From Xanthostigma xanthostigma (lineage: Eukaryota > Arthropoda > Insecta > Raphidioptera > Raphidiidae), in NCBI GenBank assembly GCA_963575645.1, contig OY754473.1, forward strand, positions 1,922,001-1,986,000: a DNA stretch of 64,000 bases, in the 5' to 3' direction. Positions within the stretch are counted from its first letter, which is position 1. Every line of letters begins with the position of its first letter. Position numbers and translations under genes: made by a program. Below are positions 59,592 through 64,000 of this stretch, in pieces. The notes under the pieces are model-generated. The model was not told the DNA's origin. It did not search any database and saw nothing but the letters and a program-made list of their open reading frames with translations.

Positions 59592-61822
59592 ATGAAAGAA
59601 ATATTGATAACTAGCTTTGGCCTAAGTTCAATGTGTCGTCTGTGCTTGTCGAGTGGGGTCACGATGTTGGACTTGTTTTCCTTTTCAGCGAAATTTGAAA
59701 ATCTTGTGGCTAATATAATCATGGAGTGTGCTCCTGTTCAGGTATGAATACTTATCTTTTAAGATAGTTTAATAGTCTTTAATATATTTTTATTCATTAA
59801 AACCTATTAATGTACGTCTATAATTTTATAAATCTAAATTAATGTTAAAACTTCTGGCATGTTTTATTTTGAATGTAGGTTGTATAAAATAAGTAAGTAC
59901 CTATCTCTTTTGTCAAATTACTTGTAATATCTCAGATTGTAGCATAGAGGAAAATATACATTTCTCGAAACGTCGACCAAATACTTCATTGAATACCATT
60001 ATTTATAGAGAGAGAAATATCGTAGATTATAGACGCTTAACATCTCAGAACATTATTATTTCATTGTTCTTTTCTTTTTTGATCGTCTTTCAAATTTTTC
60101 TTTTTCTAGATAAGAAGTGGTGATAAGATGCCAAATTTGATCTGTCAAAAATGTTGCACAAGGCTGGAAAAAACTTTTAAGTTCCAGATGCAAATACTAC
60201 AGTCTGAGAAAACTTTGCAACGCTATTTAGAGCAATTACATACTATTGACAAGCAATCTAAATTCGATAATTCCATTCATAGGTTGTCTGAGAATCCTTT
60301 GACCGATAACACTAATGCAGACATCACAGCAAAGTGTGATACTTTAGAAATCCGTGAGGTGGTTGACTTGGAAGTCAACTGGACAGAGAAAGAATACGAA
60401 AGTTATAATTTATCAAGCGAAATCAACATCGAAATGTCTTTAAAATCAAAAATGAAATACGAGGACGATAATTCAATGATTTCACCAGACTGTGCTGATG
60501 ACATCTTAGAACCTTTATCTGTGGATGATGAGGAATTAGTGAAAGACATGAATATCAATTGGAAAGTGGAAGTTTCTACAAATTTTAACTCGGAACGCAA
60601 AAGTACTGAGGAAATGTCTTTAAAATCCGAAATCAAAGACGAACCGATGGACGACAGCTCATTAAATCTGATGGAATATACTGTTGACACAGTACAAGAT
60701 TTTTCTAATGGTGTTAGCGGAATTAGTTGCGAAAAAACAAAGGTCGGTTTTGGTTACATATCGGGAAATTTCGCATGTCCTCGGTTATCTGATGTGAAAG
60801 AGAATTTTGAAAAATTTAAAGAAAAAATTGAAAATACTTCGATGGATCGGGAGAAACACAAGAAATCCAGTACAGTGAAGTCTCACCAATTTAAGATTAA
60901 AGACACATGTAAAAAAAGGTACATTAAATCACGCTTTTCAGAAAGTCACAAGGGTACACGCACTAGTAAAAAGTTAAATCAATGCGACATTTGTAAAAAG
61001 TGTTTCACTACAATTGACAATTTAAATACTCACAAACTGCAACATACTGGTGAAAAACCATTTCAGTGTGACATTTGTGAAGAGTATTTCACACGGTCAG
61101 CTTATTTAAAGAATCACAAACGTTGTCATACTGGTGAGAAACCATATCAGTGTGACGTTTGTAAAAAGTGTTTCACTCAATCAAGCTCTTTATATAAGCA
61201 CAAACTGATACATACTGGTGAAAAACCATATCACTGTGACATTTGTGATAAGTTTTTCGCTCTAAAAGTCAATTTAAATAGACACAAACTCATACATACT
61301 CATGAGAAACCATATCAATGTGGCATTTGTAAAAAGTGTTTCACTCAGTCAAGCAATTTAAATACTCACAAACTCACACATACTGATGTGAAACCATATC
61401 AATGCGACATATGTAAGAAGTTTTTCGCTGCAAAGTGCAGTTTAAAAACTCACAAACTCACACACACCGATGAGAAACCGTATCAGTGTGACATTTGTAA
61501 GAAGTGTTTCACTCAGTCAGGCAGTTTAAATATTCACAAACTGCAACATACTGGTGAAAAGCCATATCACTGTGACATTTGTAAGAGATCTTTCACTTAC
61601 TCAAGAAGTTTGAAAAACCACAAACTGGAACATACTGGTGAGAAACCATATCAATGTGACATTTGTAAGAAGTGTTTTACTAGGTCAGACATTTTAAATA
61701 GACACAAACGGCTACATACAGGTAAGAAACCATATCATTGTGACATTTGTATAATCTGTTTCAATAACTCAGGCAATTTAAATCACCACCAACGTATACA
61801 TACCGCTGGTAAACAATATTAA
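59592..61822 (+). CDS. ZAD-C2H2 zinc-finger transcription factor, 10 fingers, intact (exons 59592-59741 and 60110-61822)
   Basis: Exon 1 (MKEILITSFGLSSMCRLCLS...) ends CAG/GTATGA at 59741. A 368-bp intron ends TTTTTCTAG, and exon 2 starts at 60110 in phase 0 (IRSGDKMPNLICQKCC). The product is about 620 residues; an in-frame ATG at 59520 would add 24. The ZAD ligands CRLC and CQKC are present. The linker has VNWTEKEYES, KMKYEDDNSMISPD, NINWKVEV, LKSEIKDEPMDDSS, then basic [21 protein letters not shown] and 10 fingers, the last complete and ending HTAGKQY as in the 16.6-kb gene. Finger 2 has Tyr for the usual third Cys (EEYF). It lacks the donor-like GATGGTGAGG found in ZAD-less linkers (GATGATGAGG here). 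AATAAA at 61833. Confidence 0.88.
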
Positions 61823-62024
61823 ATTGACATCAAATAAAAGATGTAAATGTTATGTAAATACCCAGAAACTGGCACATACTGGTGTGTAACTATATCAAAT
61901 TGATGTTTGTAGAAAATGTTTCACTCAGTCAATCACTTTAAGTACTGACAAATGCAACTTTCTTATATCAGATTAATTTTTATATGTTTACAAATGTAAT
62001 CATTCGTTGTACATTTATTTGCAG

Positions 62025-62790
62025 AAACTTTTTCTAAGGATGTTGAGGAATCAATTAACAATATTGGCGACAGTAAATTGGTGGGAGACACGAAGATCAA
62101 TTGGAAAGTAGAAGAACCTGCAAATTTTAACTCGGAATGCAAAAGTATTGAGGAAATGTCTTTAAAACCCGAAATCAAAGACGAGCCGAATGACGACAGC
62201 TCATTAAATCTGACGGAATTTACTGATGGCACAGTAAATGATTTTTCTAATGGCGTTAGCGAAATCAGTTGTGAAGACACAAAGGTCGGTTTTGGTCACA
62301 TATCGGGAAATCCCGTATAACTTCGATCTTCTGATGTGGGAGAGTGTTTTAAAAAATTAGAAAAAACAAATTGAAAATACCTCGATGAATCGTGAGAAGC
62401 ACAAGAAAGCCAGTAAAGTGAAATAGCATCAATTTAGGATTAAAGACACGTATAAAAAAAGATCATTAAATTCGCGCTTTTCTGAAAGTCACAAGGGTAC
62501 ACGCGCTAGTAAGAAATTAAATCAATTTATTTGTAAAGAGTGTTTCACTACAAAGGACAGATTAAATACTCACAAACTGACACATACTGGTGAGAAACCG
62601 TTTCAGTGTGATATTTTTAAAAAGTGTTTCATTTAGTCAAACAGTGTAAATACTCACAAACTACTACATACTGAAGGAACTGACTTTTGTAAGAAGTGTT
62701 TCGCTCAGTCAGGCAATTTAAAAAGACACAAACGTTTATACATACCGTTGAGTAACAATATTAAATTGGCGTCAAATAAAAAATGAATAC
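62025..62790 (+). pseudogene. Second-type exon, open to 62320, fingers decayed
   Basis: Acceptor TTTGCAG at 62024. Frame TFSKDVEESINNIGDSKLVGD, INWKVEEP, SLKPEIKDEPNDDSS, CEDTKVGFGHISGNPV is open to the shared stop at 62318-62320. Broken fingers ([19 protein letters not shown] stop) run to about 62745. The 3' flank matches the 9.9- and 16.0-kb copies, including the hairpin at 62910-62937 with one mismatch. Confidence 0.65.
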
Positions 62791-63459
62791 TTGAAATTGT
62801 AATTCATTAAAATAGAATGCACGGGGTTCAAGTTTATTCCAATGTTCCCACGTTTATACAATACTTTATTAGAAAGTGTTATTTTTAATTACTGTCGGGA
62901 CTCAAACCCGACCTTCCGCTTCCGAAAGTGGAAGGTCAGATTTGTGACATTGTTTTAAAATAAATTTTTCTCATATTATTTTGAACCAGTTGGTATTTCT
63001 TAGCAATAATAGCTAAAGATAGCTATATCAAACTGTACATCATATTGCATTATAAAGATAATATTATTCAAAAAGATTTGTGAGAGATATCAGCTAAAAA
63101 GATATTATTTTATAGACGCAAAGGGCTTGTAATATGAACCGTTCTAATCTTTGTATTGGTATATATCTATGGTTGGAACACGTTTTAAATATTAACTACC
63201 GCACATGACTGTTTACTGTTCGCAGAGAGGTTGGAAAAGAGCTCATTTTTTTCGGTAGGTTTGTAGTGTATATTATATGATGTTTAATTTTCACCCGATT
63301 TTCGCTGGTTGGTGACCGGTAGGTAATCTGTAATCACTACACTGAACAGTGAGAAATCCGATTTGTCACTGGCACTTGCCACTTGGTAATGAAATATGGC
63401 CCATCTCTAATCCGCATGGAAAGTTGGTTATTACTTGCAAGTGGATTAAAATTCTCACT

Positions 63460-63609
63460 ATGAAAGAAATATCGATAACTGGCTTTAGCTTAAAATCAAT
63501 GTGTCGTTTGTGCTTATCGAGTGGGGTCACGCTGTTGGACTTGTTTTCCTTTTCATCGAAATTTGAAAATCTTGTTGCTAATGTAATCATGGAGTGTGCT
63601 CCTGTTCAG
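63460..63609 (+). CDS. ZAD exon 1 of an eighth unit, open, donor site changed
   Basis: ATG 63460 opens MKEISITGFSLKSMCRLCLS... to CAPVQ at 63609, full 150-bp length with both Cys of the first pair. The splice donor is AT (CAG/ATATGA) instead of GT, and the family's intron sequence stops about 20 bp later (63630). The rest of a gene is not seen. It may be dead, or use another donor; the upstream block is well conserved. Confidence 0.5.
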
Positions 63610-63624
63610 ATATGAATACTTATT

Positions 63625-64000
63625 CTGTTAAGGAAGTACCCTTGATAAATGAATTAACAAACAGAAAATTACGAAAATTTGCAAATATGTCAAAACCTTT
63701 TCAAAAATGACTCAGTTAAATTTTTGTGATCTTTGGTTGACTTTGAAAAAAGATATTGATAATTTTATTTCGCTGCATTTAACATGGAGTCTTATGGGAA
63801 TATGTGATTTTGACGCACTCCATCATTTATTACGTTGGAATTGACAAACAGATTTTGATAAAATTTTCAGGAAGTATAAACGAATATTCTATGAACATTT
63901 TTCTTTTTCCAAAACGTATAAAGCTTGCTTATGTTAATAGAAATAACTAAAACAAAGCCGAGCTTTTTAGCAATTCATAAACATGGCATCACCGCAATAT
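63625..64000. other. Sequence outside the array pattern, no feature
   Basis: From about 63630 the text no longer matches the intron 1 of other units. It is AT-rich, with no long frame and no inverted ends visible. It may be the edge of the tandem array or the start of an insertion cut by the window. Confidence 0.4.

Overview
This window looks like insect nuclear DNA. It is strongly AT-rich, carries many short non-autonomous DNA transposons and a Helitron family, and is dominated by one family of C2H2 zinc-finger genes. The two complete members begin with a ZAD domain (zinc-finger associated domain, an arthropod-type dimerisation module) split over two exons, so the family can be named as ZAD-C2H2 transcription factors. 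I cannot name the species or give recognised gene symbols.

All host genes lie on the + strand in a tandem array of about seven and a half units. Each unit holds, in order: a conserved block, a 150-bp exon 1 (first half of the ZAD), a short intron, a long exon 2 (second half of the ZAD, acidic linker, zinc fingers, stop), then about 0.7-2.4 kb downstream a second exon type with its own splice acceptor that repeats the linker and, in some copies, a further zinc-finger array. Exon 1 copies lie at about 5.1, 10.6, 16.6, 23.2, 41.2, 52.1, 59.6 and 63.5 kb. Exon 2 copies lie at 0 (cut by the window edge), 6.1, 12.3, 17.8, 24.7, 43.2, 52.9 and 60.1 kb. Second-type exons lie at 3.3, 8.5, 14.6, 20.0, 28.2, 30.4, 36.5, 38.7, 46.7, 56.3 and 62.0 kb.

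Only two units, 16618-19824 (13 fingers) and 59592-61822 (10 fingers), keep an intact ZAD across exon 1 and exon 2. The other units with both exons in view have lost the start or reading frame of exon 1 and the frame of the ZAD part of exon 2, yet keep long open linker-plus-finger frames of 8-24 fingers. Between 28 and 38 kb three second-type exons in a row carry intact arrays of 11, 12 and 8 fingers. This resembles the alternative 3' zinc-finger exons of insect loci such as lola. Seven other copies are open for about 95 codons and then stop, six of them at the same place, before any finger; the 3.3-kb copy is broken early. I count about 140 well-formed fingers in the long frames.

The spaces between exons are filled by transposon remnants: several hAT-type elements with clear 8-bp target duplications, three Helitron copies at one shared site, hairpin MITEs, a pogo/Tigger-like element with a 0.5-kb inverted repeat, and one solo LTR. 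Many insertions sit at the same place in several units, so they predate the duplications and can be used to order them. No non-zinc-finger host gene is firmly supported; a 52-codon frame at 34.56 kb is a weak candidate first exon.
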